Assembly (NCBI GenBank): GCA_025869435.1
Contig: JAOZVS010000064.1
Location: forward strand, 17,779-81,778
Direction: 5' to 3'
Length of the DNA: 64,000 nt
Origin: Zavarzinia sp.
GTDB taxonomy: Bacteria; Pseudomonadota; Alphaproteobacteria; Zavarziniales; Zavarziniaceae
The translations under genes were made by a program, and so were the position numbers. Below are positions 25,077 to 33,931 of this stretch, in pieces. The notes under the pieces are model-generated. The model was not told the origin of the DNA. It was given only the letters and a program-made list of their open reading frames with translations, and did no database searches. Each line of letters starts with the position of its first letter. Position 1 is the first letter of the stretch.

Positions 25077-26501
25077 ATGGTAATGTCTGGCCCGATAATG
25101 GATCAAGCCCCGCGCAGCACCGACGCCCGTCCGGAAGGCGCTGACGCCGGACCGTCACCCGTGCCGCCGCGCAGCTATCTTTTCCTTCAGGGGCCGATCG
25201 GGCCGTTCTTCCTCAAGCTCGGCCTTGCCCTCAGGCGCCGTGGCCACAAGGTGGTGCGGGTCAATTTCAATGGCGGAGATCTTTACGACTGGCCCTGGCC
25301 CTGCGCCCGACTCTATCGCGGCGACGCCGCCGGATTTCCGGCCTGGGTCGGCGCGCTGGCCCGCCAGCACGAGATCACCGATATCGTCCTGATCGGCGAC
25401 TGCCGGCCGCTTCATGCGGCGGCCTGCGAAACCCTGCGCGCCTGGCGCCCGGGCATCCGCGTCCATGTCTTCGAGGAAGGCTATCTGCGGCCCGACAACA
25501 TCACCCTCGAACTCGACGGGGTGAATGCCAGTTCGTCGCTGCCGACCGATCCCGAGGAAATCCTGCGGTCGCCCGAGGCAATGATGCCGGTCATCGCGTC
25601 CGAACCCGTCGGGCCGCAAACCGCGATCATGGGCTGGCGCGCCACCATCGCCTATTTCTGTCTGTTCATGACGGGATGGCTGTTCCGCAAGTATCGCCAC
25701 CATCGCGAGGCCGGCCCGCTGGCCGAATGGTGGTTCTGGGTCACGCGGCTGCTTGGCCGTCGCCGTCGCCTGGCGCGGGTCGCCCGCGAGGAGAAGGCGC
25801 TGCTGGCCTCGGGACAGGCTTTCTACCTCGCGCTGATGCAGTTGAACGCCGACAAGCAGATCGTCTTCCATTCGTCCTTTGGCTCCATGCGGGACTTCAT
25901 GGCGGCGACCATCCGGTCTTTCGCCGACCATGCCCCGGCCGGCACCCTGCTGATCTTCAAGGGCCACCCGCTGGACAATGGACAGACACCCCATGCCCGC
26001 CATGCGCGGGATCTGGCCCGCGCGGCGGGTGTCGCCGACCGGGTACACTTCCTTGACGGCGGCAATCTGACCGATCTGATCGGCGCCAGCCACGGCGTGA
26101 TCACCATCAATTCCACCGCCGGCATCTCGGCCCTGCATCGCCGCGTGCCGCTCGTGGTGCTGGGTCGGGCGATCTACGACATGCCGGGCCTGACCCACCA
26201 GACCGGCCTCGACCGTTTCTGGACCGCGCCCGAACGGCCCGAGCGCGCCCTTTACATGGCCTGGCGCCAGGTTGTCGCCCTGCGCAGCCAGATCAATGGC
26301 GGCTTCTACAATGCGAGAGGCATGGCCCTGGCGCTGCCCGGCGCGCTGGAGCGACTGACGCGCGCGGCCCGGCCAAGGGCGGTACGGGCCAGCACGACCG
26401 ACGCGCCGGCCCTGGCCCCGCAACCCGGCTCGCCGATCCAGGGCGGCAGTCCCGCCCCGTGCCCCGCCGACAGGCCGATCAGCGCTTCAGGAGGGACTTG
26501 A
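25077..26501 (+). CDS. kpsS: KpsS-type capsule Kdo transferase
   Basis: A protein of up to 474 residues. The segment FLQGPIGPFFLKLGLALRRRGHKVVRVNFNGGD (in part) and VFEEGYLRPDNITLE are diagnostic for KpsS, which adds the first Kdo to phosphatidylglycerol. Further conserved parts are FKGHPLDNG and GVITINSTAGISALHRRVPLVVLG (in part). No good ribosome site is seen; ATGs at 25077, 25083 and 25098 are all possible. About 50 residues at the end are Pro/Ala-rich and overlap the convergent pyruvyl-transferase gene by 23 nt. Confidence 0.92.
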   Translation: MVMSGPIMDQAPRSTDARPEGADAGPSPVPPRSYLFLQGPIGPFFLKLGLALRRRGHKVVRVNFNGGDLYDWPWPCARLYRGDAAGFPAWVGALARQHEITDIVLIGDCRPLHAAACETLRAWRPGIRVHVFEEGYLRPDNITLELDGVNASSSLPTDPEEILRSPEAMMPVIASEPVGPQTAIMGWRATIAYFCLFMTGWLFRKYRHHREAGPLAEWWFWVTRLLGRRRRLARVAREEKALLASGQAFYLALMQLNADKQIVFHSSFGSMRDFMAATIRSFADHAPAGTLLIFKGHPLDNGQTPHARHARDLARAAGVADRVHFLDGGNLTDLIGASHGVITINSTAGISALHRRVPLVVLGRAIYDMPGLTHQTGLDRFWTAPERPERALYMAWRQVVALRSQINGGFYNARGMALALPGALERLTRAARPRAVRASTTDAPALAPQPGSPIQGGSPAPCPADRPISASGGT

Positions 26502-27516
26502 GCAGGGCCAGACCGCGCTTGCGGGGCTTGGTGTGATACATCGGCAGGGAAGCGATCAGCGGATGGCTGAACAGCCCGTCATTCCCGATGATGGCCAGGT
26601 CCAGCGGATCGACCGGCCCCGGAAAGACCTCGATCAGCCGGTCGCCATCGAAAGCCCTGGGCTCCCACGCCCGGTCGACGGCGGCGATGACATCCTCCCA
26701 GTCGGTCGGCTTGAGGCGGTGCTGGCGATAGGCCGGGATCCGCTCCACCCCGATACCGGAATAGAGATCGGCGATCCGCAGATCGACCTCCGCCTCGTCC
26801 ACGGTCGGCAGGGTCAGCAGTCCGCTCGTGCCATTCCGTGGCGAGAAATAGAGGCAGGGAATGCCATAGCTCTCGGCGAAGACCATGCCGTGGAGGCTGG
26901 TCGAAATGATTCGCCGGCACGACAGGATTTCGTCCAGCTTGTCCTTCAAACCCGCCACCGAAACCGGCGTGACCGTATTGATCAGCCGCACCGATGAACC
27001 CAGCGAGGGCGGCACTTCATAGCGGCGATGGCGAGGGTTGGGATGCGCCTCGACCTCGCGATCCGCGAGATCGGACAGATGGATGATGACGCCCAGATCG
27101 TATTTCTTCTCGATCACGGGGCGGTAGAATCGCGGCAGCAACCAGACCGGATCGCCATGGACGCCCCGATGCCGGAACTCCGCCTTGTCGAGAATCTGGG
27201 CGGTGATCGGCCCCCTGGTCGCCGTGACACGATATTTCGTGCCGGGCGGGATCTCGAACAGCACGCGGTCCTTACCCGCGCTGGGGTTCCGATAGCGCGA
27301 AGCCCCGGAGCCCCAGACCGTCACCTCGCCATTGGTGAACAGATTGGCGATCGTGCCGACAGCGCAGATCCTCGGCTGCGGCGAATCGAAGAAGCAATGT
27401 TCGATCGGGCGGCCCGACACGCAAGCCACCATGACCGGGCTCAGGGCATCGCCGAGATTGAGATGATCGGCGGCGGTGGGCGCGGCAACCCAGCTGACTT
27501 TCAATGTTTCGGTCAT
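26479..27516 (-). CDS. polysaccharide pyruvyl transferase family protein, short type (copy 1)
   Basis: A 345-residue protein of the polysaccharide pyruvyl transferase family (PF04230), which adds ketal-linked pyruvate from phosphoenolpyruvate to sugars. Key parts: NLGDALSPVMVACVSGRPIE at the N-terminus, VTVWGSGASRYRNP, TRGPITAQIL, GDPVWLLPRFY, and the conserved ILSCRRIISTSLHGMVFAES near residue 235. ATG 27516 has AAGGA six bases upstream and is preferred over an ATG five codons earlier. The protein is a close structural relative of the copy at 40463-41476. Confidence 0.9.
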   Translation of the reverse strand: MTETLKVSWVAAPTAADHLNLGDALSPVMVACVSGRPIEHCFFDSPQPRICAVGTIANLFTNGEVTVWGSGASRYRNPSAGKDRVLFEIPPGTKYRVTATRGPITAQILDKAEFRHRGVHGDPVWLLPRFYRPVIEKKYDLGVIIHLSDLADREVEAHPNPRHRRYEVPPSLGSSVRLINTVTPVSVAGLKDKLDEILSCRRIISTSLHGMVFAESYGIPCLYFSPRNGTSGLLTLPTVDEAEVDLRIADLYSGIGVERIPAYRQHRLKPTDWEDVIAAVDRAWEPRAFDGDRLIEVFPGPVDPLDLAIIGNDGLFSHPLIASLPMYHTKPRKRGLALLKSLLKR

Positions 27517-27633
27517 CGTCCTTCGGGGCATGTGGCGAGATCCATTGGTAGAGCATGGCCCCCGCCCCTGTCCGCAAAAAAGAGTTGGGCCATATTCGAC
27601 ATTTTCGCGAACTCCATGCAAAAAAACATGAAT

Positions 27634-27658
27634 TCGGCATCACCCCGGTATATGCCGA
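27634..27658. promoter_or_regulatory. inverted repeat in the divergent GT region
   Basis: Arms TCGGCAT (27634-27640) and ATGCCGA (27652-27658) around an 11 nt spacer, in the 289 nt gap between copy 1 of the pyruvyl transferase and the first GT4 gene. A possible operator; nothing else recognisable lies in this gap. Confidence 0.35.
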
Positions 27659-27805
27659 TGCAAATCCCGCGGCCAATTTCCTTGCCCCCTATCGCCAAGC
27701 GAGGCGATGATCGGCTTGTGGGACGATTGCCGGGGGGCGGGCGCGGCCCGTTGAATCGATCAGCCGGGCATCCGCTGCGGGATGCCAGGCGACAGGGGAA
27801 CAGAC

Positions 27806-29218
27806 GTGACTTCACCTTCCACGCCGTCGTCGGCGCCCGCCATGCCGGTGAGCGGCACGATGGTCGCAGGACACGGCGGTGCACCGGGGACAATTCCGGG
27901 GCCCCTGTCCGGCATCCGAATCGGTGTCGACGGCTATAATCTGGCCCTCGCTCGCGGCACCGGCATCGCGACCTATGCCCGAGGCCTGACCCATTGCCTG
28001 CGCGACATGGGCTGCAAGGTCGATATTCTCTTCGGTCGCCGGGTCCAGCTGTCGCCCGAGCCCATTCTGCGCGAAATCGCCTTCATCGATCCCGATGGCG
28101 TGAAGCCCCGCCATCCGAAGCGCCAGCGCTTCGTCCAGGCCCTGACCTCGCCTTTCGGCTGCACGGCATCGATCATCGAAGTGCAGGGCCGCGTGATGGC
28201 GCGCGAGGTCGCGGCCAGCCTGCCGCATTTCGACCGGATCGCGGCGGTGCCCGATCTCGTCCACCGGGCCATGCGCCATTTCAATCGCTGGGGCCGTTTC
28301 CTGCGGGTGCGGATGGAAAACCCGCCCGCGATCATGCATTGGACCTATCCCCTGCCGATCCGCCTCGAAGGGGCGAGGAACATCTACACGCTGCACGATC
28401 TGGTGCCGCTGAAGCTGCCGTACCTGACGCTGGACGACAAAAAATACTACCACGCGCTGATCAGCCGATGCGTCGACAGCGCCAGCCACATCTGCACCGT
28501 CTCGACACGCTCCCGGGACGATATCCAGGAGATGTTCGGCGTTCCCGACGAGCGGATATCGGTCACCTACCAGTCGGTGGTCCTGCCCGAAATCAGCATC
28601 GGCCAGGACCCGGCCCAATCCCATCGCCTCGTCGCGGACGTCTACGGTTTTCCCTGGCAGGGCTATTTCCTGTTCTTCGGCGCGATCGAGCCCAAGAAAA
28701 ACCTGCGCCGCCTGATCGAGGCGACGCTGAAGGCCTGCCCATCGCGCCCGCTCGTCATCGTCGGCGATGCGGCCTGGAAGGCCCTGGACGAGAGCAATTT
28801 CCTCGCCGACTACGAACGGGAAATCGCGCTGACCGGCGCGCCGCGCCGCCTGCTCAAATTCAGCTATGTGCCGATGGAGCATCTGGTCGCCCTGGTGCGC
28901 GGTGCCCGGGCGGTGCTGTTCCCCTCGCTTTACGAAGGTTTCGGCCTGCCCATCATCGAGGCGATGGCGATGGGGACGCCCGTCCTGACCTCGACCGAGG
29001 GCTCCATGCCGGAAATCGCCGGCGATGCCGCTCTGCTGGTCGATCCCTATGATATCGAAGCGATGGCGCGGGCCATCGCCGCGCTCGACACGGATGATTC
29101 CCTGACCGCCGCCCTCGCGGCGCGCGGACCGGAACAGGCCAGGCGTTTCGGCGTTCAACCTTATATTGAACGGTTGGAACTCATGTATTCGAAGGTCCTG
29201 GGCCAATTGCCCGGCTGA
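27806..29218 (+). CDS. GT4 family glycosyltransferase A
   Basis: A 470-residue GT-B fold glycosyltransferase. The N-terminal acceptor domain begins IRIGVDGYNLALARGTGIATYARGL (in part). The donor-binding domain has FGAIEPKKNLRRLIEA, then FPSLYEGFGLPIIEAMAMGTPV with the EX7E motif, near residues 370-390. It should add a hexose or similar sugar to the growing capsule chain. The GTG start has AGGGGA upstream; an ATG eight codons earlier is the alternative. The next glycosyltransferase follows after 18 nt. Confidence 0.9.
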   Translation: MTSPSTPSSAPAMPVSGTMVAGHGGAPGTIPGPLSGIRIGVDGYNLALARGTGIATYARGLTHCLRDMGCKVDILFGRRVQLSPEPILREIAFIDPDGVKPRHPKRQRFVQALTSPFGCTASIIEVQGRVMAREVAASLPHFDRIAAVPDLVHRAMRHFNRWGRFLRVRMENPPAIMHWTYPLPIRLEGARNIYTLHDLVPLKLPYLTLDDKKYYHALISRCVDSASHICTVSTRSRDDIQEMFGVPDERISVTYQSVVLPEISIGQDPAQSHRLVADVYGFPWQGYFLFFGAIEPKKNLRRLIEATLKACPSRPLVIVGDAAWKALDESNFLADYEREIALTGAPRRLLKFSYVPMEHLVALVRGARAVLFPSLYEGFGLPIIEAMAMGTPVLTSTEGSMPEIAGDAALLVDPYDIEAMARAIAALDTDDSLTAALAARGPEQARRFGVQPYIERLELMYSKVLGQLPG

Positions 29219-29236
29219 ATGTGGTAGATCGGTTTC

Positions 29237-30565
29237 ATGGCCAAGATCCTTCTCGACATATCCCGTCTCGCCGGCCGCGATCGTGACCGGCCGCCATCGG
29301 GGATCGACCGGATGGAATACGCCTATCTCTGCCACTTCCTGAACCAGCCCAAGCAGCGCGTCGGCTTCTTCAGCATCCGTGGCAACAAGTTTCGCCGCCT
29401 GACCTGGGAAAACGCCATCGCGAAACGGGACGAGATCGCCGCCGACTGGATCGATCGGGTCGACCCCGACCTGCATCGCCGGCTGCGCCGCTTCTCGCCC
29501 CTGATGGATCGCTTCGTCCGGGCCGGCGAGCGGCTGATGGGCGAAACCGTGCTGCCCGTGCCGGACGTGCAGGGCAAGACCATGTTCAAGCGCGGCACGC
29601 CGTCGTCGATCCTTCTGTCCGTCTCCCATGGCGGCATCGACAAGACCGACCTGTGGGTGAATCTGAAGCAGCGGCTGAATGCCCGGCTGGCGGTCTATCT
29701 CCACGACCTCATCCCCTATCATCACCCCGAGTTTTCCCGTGCCGGGGAAGATCGGCGTCATCTGGCCCGTCTGGCGACCATGATCAGCACCGCCGATCTG
29801 GTGCTGACGAATTCCCATGTCACCGCGCGGGAATTCAAGGCGTTCTGCGCCCAGCAGGACCAGACACCGCCACCCGTCAAGGTGCTGCCCCTCGGCGTCG
29901 CCCCGCTGTTCCGCGAGACCTCGCCCCTGCCACCCGACGAGGAGGTGCCGTGGTTCATCATGATCGGCACGATCGAGCCCCGGAAGAATCACTACCTGCT
30001 GCTCACCCTGTGGCGCCGCCTGCACACCCTTCTTGGCGACAAGACGCCCAAGCTGATCCTGGTCGGTCGCCGGGGCTGGGAAATCGAAGGTACCGAGCGT
30101 TTCCTCGACCGCTGCACCGACCTCAAGGACTGCGTGGTCGAATTGCCCAGCCTGTCGGATTCGCAGCTGGCCGAATTGCTGCGCCGCTCGCGGGCGCTGC
30201 TTTTCCCCTCCTTCACCGAGGGCTACGGCCTGCCGATCGCCGAGGCGCTGACCGTCGGTGTGCCGGTCATCTGTTCGGACATTCCAGCTTTTCGCGAAGT
30301 CGGCGGCGATATTCCCGATTTCATCGATCCGCTGGACGGTCCCCGCTGGATGGAAGCCATCCTGGACTATTCTTCCGCCCAGTCGGCGGCCCGCCAGGCC
30401 CAGATCGAACGCATCCGGGCTTACCATCCGCCGACCTGGGAGCGGCATTTCGCCATGCTCGAGGCTTCGCTGGCCCGCCACTGCAGCCTCGATGCGCCCG
30501 CTCAGCCCCTCGCGTCCGGATCCGCCCTGACGGCGGAGGCGCTGGCGCGGCCACCCGGCGACTGA
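29237..30565 (+). CDS. GT4 family glycosyltransferase B
   Basis: A 442-residue GT4 enzyme. Visible are LYLHDLIPYHHPE-like text in the form AVYLHDLIPYHHPEFS, LVLTNSHVTAREFK, MIGTIEPRKNHYLLL at the start of the donor domain, and FPSFTEGYGLPIAEALTVGVPV with the EX7E pair. N-terminal KILLDISRLAGRDRDRPPSGIDR is typical of the bacterial polysaccharide group. Probably cotranscribed with glycosyltransferase A. The C-terminal 25 residues are low complexity. Confidence 0.9.
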   Translation: MAKILLDISRLAGRDRDRPPSGIDRMEYAYLCHFLNQPKQRVGFFSIRGNKFRRLTWENAIAKRDEIAADWIDRVDPDLHRRLRRFSPLMDRFVRAGERLMGETVLPVPDVQGKTMFKRGTPSSILLSVSHGGIDKTDLWVNLKQRLNARLAVYLHDLIPYHHPEFSRAGEDRRHLARLATMISTADLVLTNSHVTAREFKAFCAQQDQTPPPVKVLPLGVAPLFRETSPLPPDEEVPWFIMIGTIEPRKNHYLLLTLWRRLHTLLGDKTPKLILVGRRGWEIEGTERFLDRCTDLKDCVVELPSLSDSQLAELLRRSRALLFPSFTEGYGLPIAEALTVGVPVICSDIPAFREVGGDIPDFIDPLDGPRWMEAILDYSSAQSAARQAQIERIRAYHPPTWERHFAMLEASLARHCSLDAPAQPLASGSALTAEALARPPGD

Positions 30566-30712
30566 GCCTTCCGACAACAACCGGCGGCGGGTCGCGGCGC
30601 CTTTTCACCCCTTCGGTAGATATCGCGGCGTTGCCGGCAAATCAGGGCTGTATAGCCAGCGGCGCCCACAAGAGACACCCGCAAGTTTTTCTGGAACGAC
30701 GGCTGGAATTTA

Positions 30713-30727
30713 GCATGTGCAACATGC
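30713..30727. promoter_or_regulatory. short palindrome upstream of the giant GT-like gene
   Basis: GCATGT-GCA-ACATGC, in the 232 nt gap after glycosyltransferase B and 71 nt before the next start codon. A possible regulator site for separate transcription of the giant gene. Confidence 0.35.
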
Positions 30728-30797
30728 CATTATCCGGCACGTCAAAGGCCACACGGGGGCGTGTGCTCGAAACACGGGCTAAGGGTTGGAGCAAATC

Positions 30798-33700
30798 ATG
30801 AAGGAGCCTAAGGGATCATCGGCCAATGTCGCGATCATCTGCCCATCGGTGGGCAAGAGCTGCGGTATTGCCCGATACTCTCATTATGTCGCGCTCTCGC
30901 TGAAGAAGCTGGGCATGGCGACGACGCTCATGCGCTCGTCAACGGAACTTTTCGTCGGCGATCCCGACGCACCGGCCTATGATTTCATCCTGGTTCAGCA
31001 CGAATACGGCCTGTTCGACAATCTCTCACCGCTAGGGACAGGCGAGACGACCTCGACCCTGGTCGGCAATGTCGAGCGCTATCTGGCGGCGCATGAAGGG
31101 GCCCGCGCGGCCATCATCATGCACACGGTGGTGTTGACCGACCACGTGCTGAACATCATGAACCAGTGCCTGTTCAATTCGTCGATCCCGGTGATCAACC
31201 TGAACAGCCGGGGCTGCTATGAGCTCGCGATCCCGCATCTCGAGCACGGCGTCTTCGTCTACGAAGATGGCCAGACCACGACCTCCAAGAGCAAGTCCGG
31301 CGGCAACCTGCGCCGCGACCGGCCGACGGTCGGCAGCTTCGGCCTGTTGTCGCCGAACAAGAAGCCGACCCTGATCATCGACATCTGCGAACGCGCCCAG
31401 GCCAATTTCATCGGCAATTTCGCGACGACGAGCCGCACCGCCGCGCGCGAGCTGCTCGACTATGCCGAACGGATGAAGGTGCCGGCCACGGTCTTCACCG
31501 ATTTCTGCGAGGAGAAGGATCTCCTCGACCGACTCGCCCCGATGGATTTCGGCGTCGTCACCCAGGAACCCATCGCCCATTGGGCGACCTCGGGCTCGAT
31601 CCGCTTCCTGTTCAATTTCGGCGTGCCGATCCTCGTGCCCTATGGCCCGCAGTTCGAGGACTGCGGTGAAGGCGTGATCTTCGCCCATCAGGACGAGATG
31701 CATTTCCGCATCGACGAACTCTTCGCCAGCCCCGACAGTTACGAACTCGCCTGCGAGCGCAGCAAGGCCTTCGCCCGCAAATACGAGATGTCGAAGGTCT
31801 ACGAGAAATTCCTGAACATGCTGGCGGAAAGTCCGCCGTCTCGCCTGACTGAATACCGGATGCGCAATTTCCGCGACCAGCGCCGCTCGGTGACCATGGT
31901 TGACATGATGCTGACCGCGGGCATCAACAAGGGCGAGACTGCGGAAGCCGCGGAACAGACCGTTCTCGCCGCCTGCTCGGCAGAGGAAGGGGCGGACCTG
32001 TCGCTGCAGGCCGCCATTGATGAACAGTTCGAGTCGGCCCCCTTCCTGCGCTTCTCCGTGGCCTGCGAGGGGCTGATCTCGCCCTATCTGGCACCGGCGG
32101 ACCGCCTGAACCTGCTGGCCTCGTGCGCGACGCTGCCCTCGAACCTCTACCAGGTCGAACGTTTCCTTGCCCATGACGACAGTCTCTCGCCACTGGTTCG
32201 GCGCGAGACCCTGCGCGACATACAGGGCATTCAGCGCGAATATCACGATGTCGTCTCGAACAAGATCTTCTCGGCCAGCGTGACCGGCAAGCTGGTCAAG
32301 CAGCTGTTCCCCGAGATCTACGAGCAGGCGAGCCGGGATTCAGTGCAGCAGCTGCGCCGCCTGATGCAGGACTACATCGACCGCGTCGGCTTCCGCGGCA
32401 CCGCCGGCCAGGCACCGGTACGGGTGCCCGTGCTGCTGACCATTCCCGCAGCCAAGATGCTGTCCTACCTCGCCCATGTCGGCGGCCTCGACGGCGCCGG
32501 CATTCTCGGCCTGATCAAGCAGCACGGCCTGCCGAATGATGTCTTCGACGATCGCTTGCCTTGGGCCGAGGCCGCGGCGAAGTATATTTCCGACACGACA
32601 CAGACGCCGGTCTCGGCGGCCATTGGCCATCCGACCGAGTTTCAGACCCGCTATCGCGCCTTCAAGGCCGAATTCGCGATGATGACGGACGAGCAGTTCC
32701 TCTATTCCGCGCTCGCCCTCTATTTCAAGTCCCAGCCACCGCGTCAGCGATTGACCGATATCTGTGGGGCGATCGACGGCATGAGCCGCACCGAAGCGCT
32801 GTTGTTCCTGTCGCAGCAGCCAGAAGCGACCCTGTTCCAGGCCGCCGTCGTCGACATCGATGGCGAAGCCTCGCACGACGATCTGACCAAGCCGATTCTC
32901 ATCAAGAAGATCATCGACGAGTTCTTCCTGAGCCAGAACAGCTCCTTCGAGAATATGGTGTCGGACCAGAACTTCTATCAGATCTCGCGTTTTTGGCTGT
33001 TCAATTCTCTGAAGACAGGCCTGACCAACGATCTTTTCCGCGAGAAGAAGGTCCTTACCCTGAAGGATCGACTGAAAGCCAAGGCTTCGACGGAAGCCGA
33101 GCCGATCTGGTTGCCAGAAGAGCTTCTGGCCAGCCTGGTCGGCGCTCTGACCAGCCCGGACTCCAAGACGGCGCAGGCGATGCTGTTCGGCAATGCGGTC
33201 GATCCAGCCGTGATCGCGACGGTCGCCGAGAATGCACCGGCCATCAAATCGCTGCTCGACCTCAACATGCTGATCGGCGCGACCATCGGCATGCCCGCGC
33301 AACTCAATGTGCAGCCCGAGCCCTGGACCAAACTCGCGGGACAGATGCCGGCGCGCTCGCGCACCGGAACCCTGTCACCCTTCCAGGAACGCGATGTCGG
33401 CAGCAAGTCGATGCCGATCTTCGACCCGTCCTCGGCCAGTGAAATGGGCGTCGTCGGCCTGCCCGACCGCATCTGGACCAATGCCTGGAATTCCATTTCC
33501 CGCTTCTCCGGGGCCAAGATCGTCGGCCCCGGCGAATTCCGCCGGGTGTCGCCCTGGATCGTATCGATCGATCAGGTCACCGAGGACGACGACTTCGATT
33601 TCATCATCGTGCACAAAGGTCAAATGGACACGATGCAGAAGTGGCTGAAAGACGAGATCGCCAAGAACTGGCATCCCTATTTCGCCAATGAAGTCTTCAT

Positions 33701-33830
33701 CATCTTCGCCAAGCCGGAAGTCTCTCCGCTCTTCTTCGACGAGGCTCACATCCGTGTCGCCCGCGAATTGGTTCCGCAGCGCCGCAACAAGGGGCTGGGC
33801 AAGAGCCTGGGCAAGCTGCTGACCCGCTGA
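30798..33830 (+). CDS. 1010-residue glycosyltransferase-like multidomain protein
   Basis: The first 345 residues read like a GT-B glycosyltransferase: VAIICPSVGKSCGIARYSHY, FILVQHEYGLFDN, then VGSFGLLSPNKKPTLIIDIC and IRFLFNFGVPILVPYG. The usual EX7E pair of GT4 enzymes is not visible. From about 350 to 800 the protein is helical; residues 630-680 (DEQFLYSALALYFKSQPPRQ, then IDGMSRTEALLFLSQQPEA) resemble a DUF4214 unit. The last 150 residues contain FDFIIVHKGQMDTMQKWLKD and FANEVFIIFAKPE and match nothing I know. ATG 30798 has TGGAG upstream. Cytoplasmic; a role in capsule chain synthesis is likely from position only. Confidence 0.72.
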   Translation: MKEPKGSSANVAIICPSVGKSCGIARYSHYVALSLKKLGMATTLMRSSTELFVGDPDAPAYDFILVQHEYGLFDNLSPLGTGETTSTLVGNVERYLAAHEGARAAIIMHTVVLTDHVLNIMNQCLFNSSIPVINLNSRGCYELAIPHLEHGVFVYEDGQTTTSKSKSGGNLRRDRPTVGSFGLLSPNKKPTLIIDICERAQANFIGNFATTSRTAARELLDYAERMKVPATVFTDFCEEKDLLDRLAPMDFGVVTQEPIAHWATSGSIRFLFNFGVPILVPYGPQFEDCGEGVIFAHQDEMHFRIDELFASPDSYELACERSKAFARKYEMSKVYEKFLNMLAESPPSRLTEYRMRNFRDQRRSVTMVDMMLTAGINKGETAEAAEQTVLAACSAEEGADLSLQAAIDEQFESAPFLRFSVACEGLISPYLAPADRLNLLASCATLPSNLYQVERFLAHDDSLSPLVRRETLRDIQGIQREYHDVVSNKIFSASVTGKLVKQLFPEIYEQASRDSVQQLRRLMQDYIDRVGFRGTAGQAPVRVPVLLTIPAAKMLSYLAHVGGLDGAGILGLIKQHGLPNDVFDDRLPWAEAAAKYISDTTQTPVSAAIGHPTEFQTRYRAFKAEFAMMTDEQFLYSALALYFKSQPPRQRLTDICGAIDGMSRTEALLFLSQQPEATLFQAAVVDIDGEASHDDLTKPILIKKIIDEFFLSQNSSFENMVSDQNFYQISRFWLFNSLKTGLTNDLFREKKVLTLKDRLKAKASTEAEPIWLPEELLASLVGALTSPDSKTAQAMLFGNAVDPAVIATVAENAPAIKSLLDLNMLIGATIGMPAQLNVQPEPWTKLAGQMPARSRTGTLSPFQERDVGSKSMPIFDPSSASEMGVVGLPDRIWTNAWNSISRFSGAKIVGPGEFRRVSPWIVSIDQVTEDDDFDFIIVHKGQMDTMQKWLKDEIAKNWHPYFANEVFIIFAKPEVSPLFFDEAHIRVARELVPQRRNKGLGKSLGKLLTR

Positions 33831-33860
33831 CCCTCTCCGGGGCGGCCCGCACGACAGGAA

Positions 33861-33893
33861 AAACGCCGCAGGAGTCGAACTCCTGCGGCGTTT
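33861..33893 (+). terminator. terminator of the giant GT-like gene
   Basis: Perfect 14-15 base arms starting AAACGCCGCAGGAG with a short TCGA-centred loop and ending in CGTTT. It begins 30 nt after the stop codon. The short U-run is followed by CAGTGTTG. Confidence 0.8.
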
Positions 33894-33931
33894 CAGTGTT
33901 GATGTCGGTGTAGCGACAGACGGAGAGACCC

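Noticed and set aside
27812-30580. 922-residue minus-strand open frame opposite the two glycosyltransferases
   Set aside because: Both plus-strand glycosyltransferases have conserved motifs; the antisense product has none and is a codon-bias artefact.
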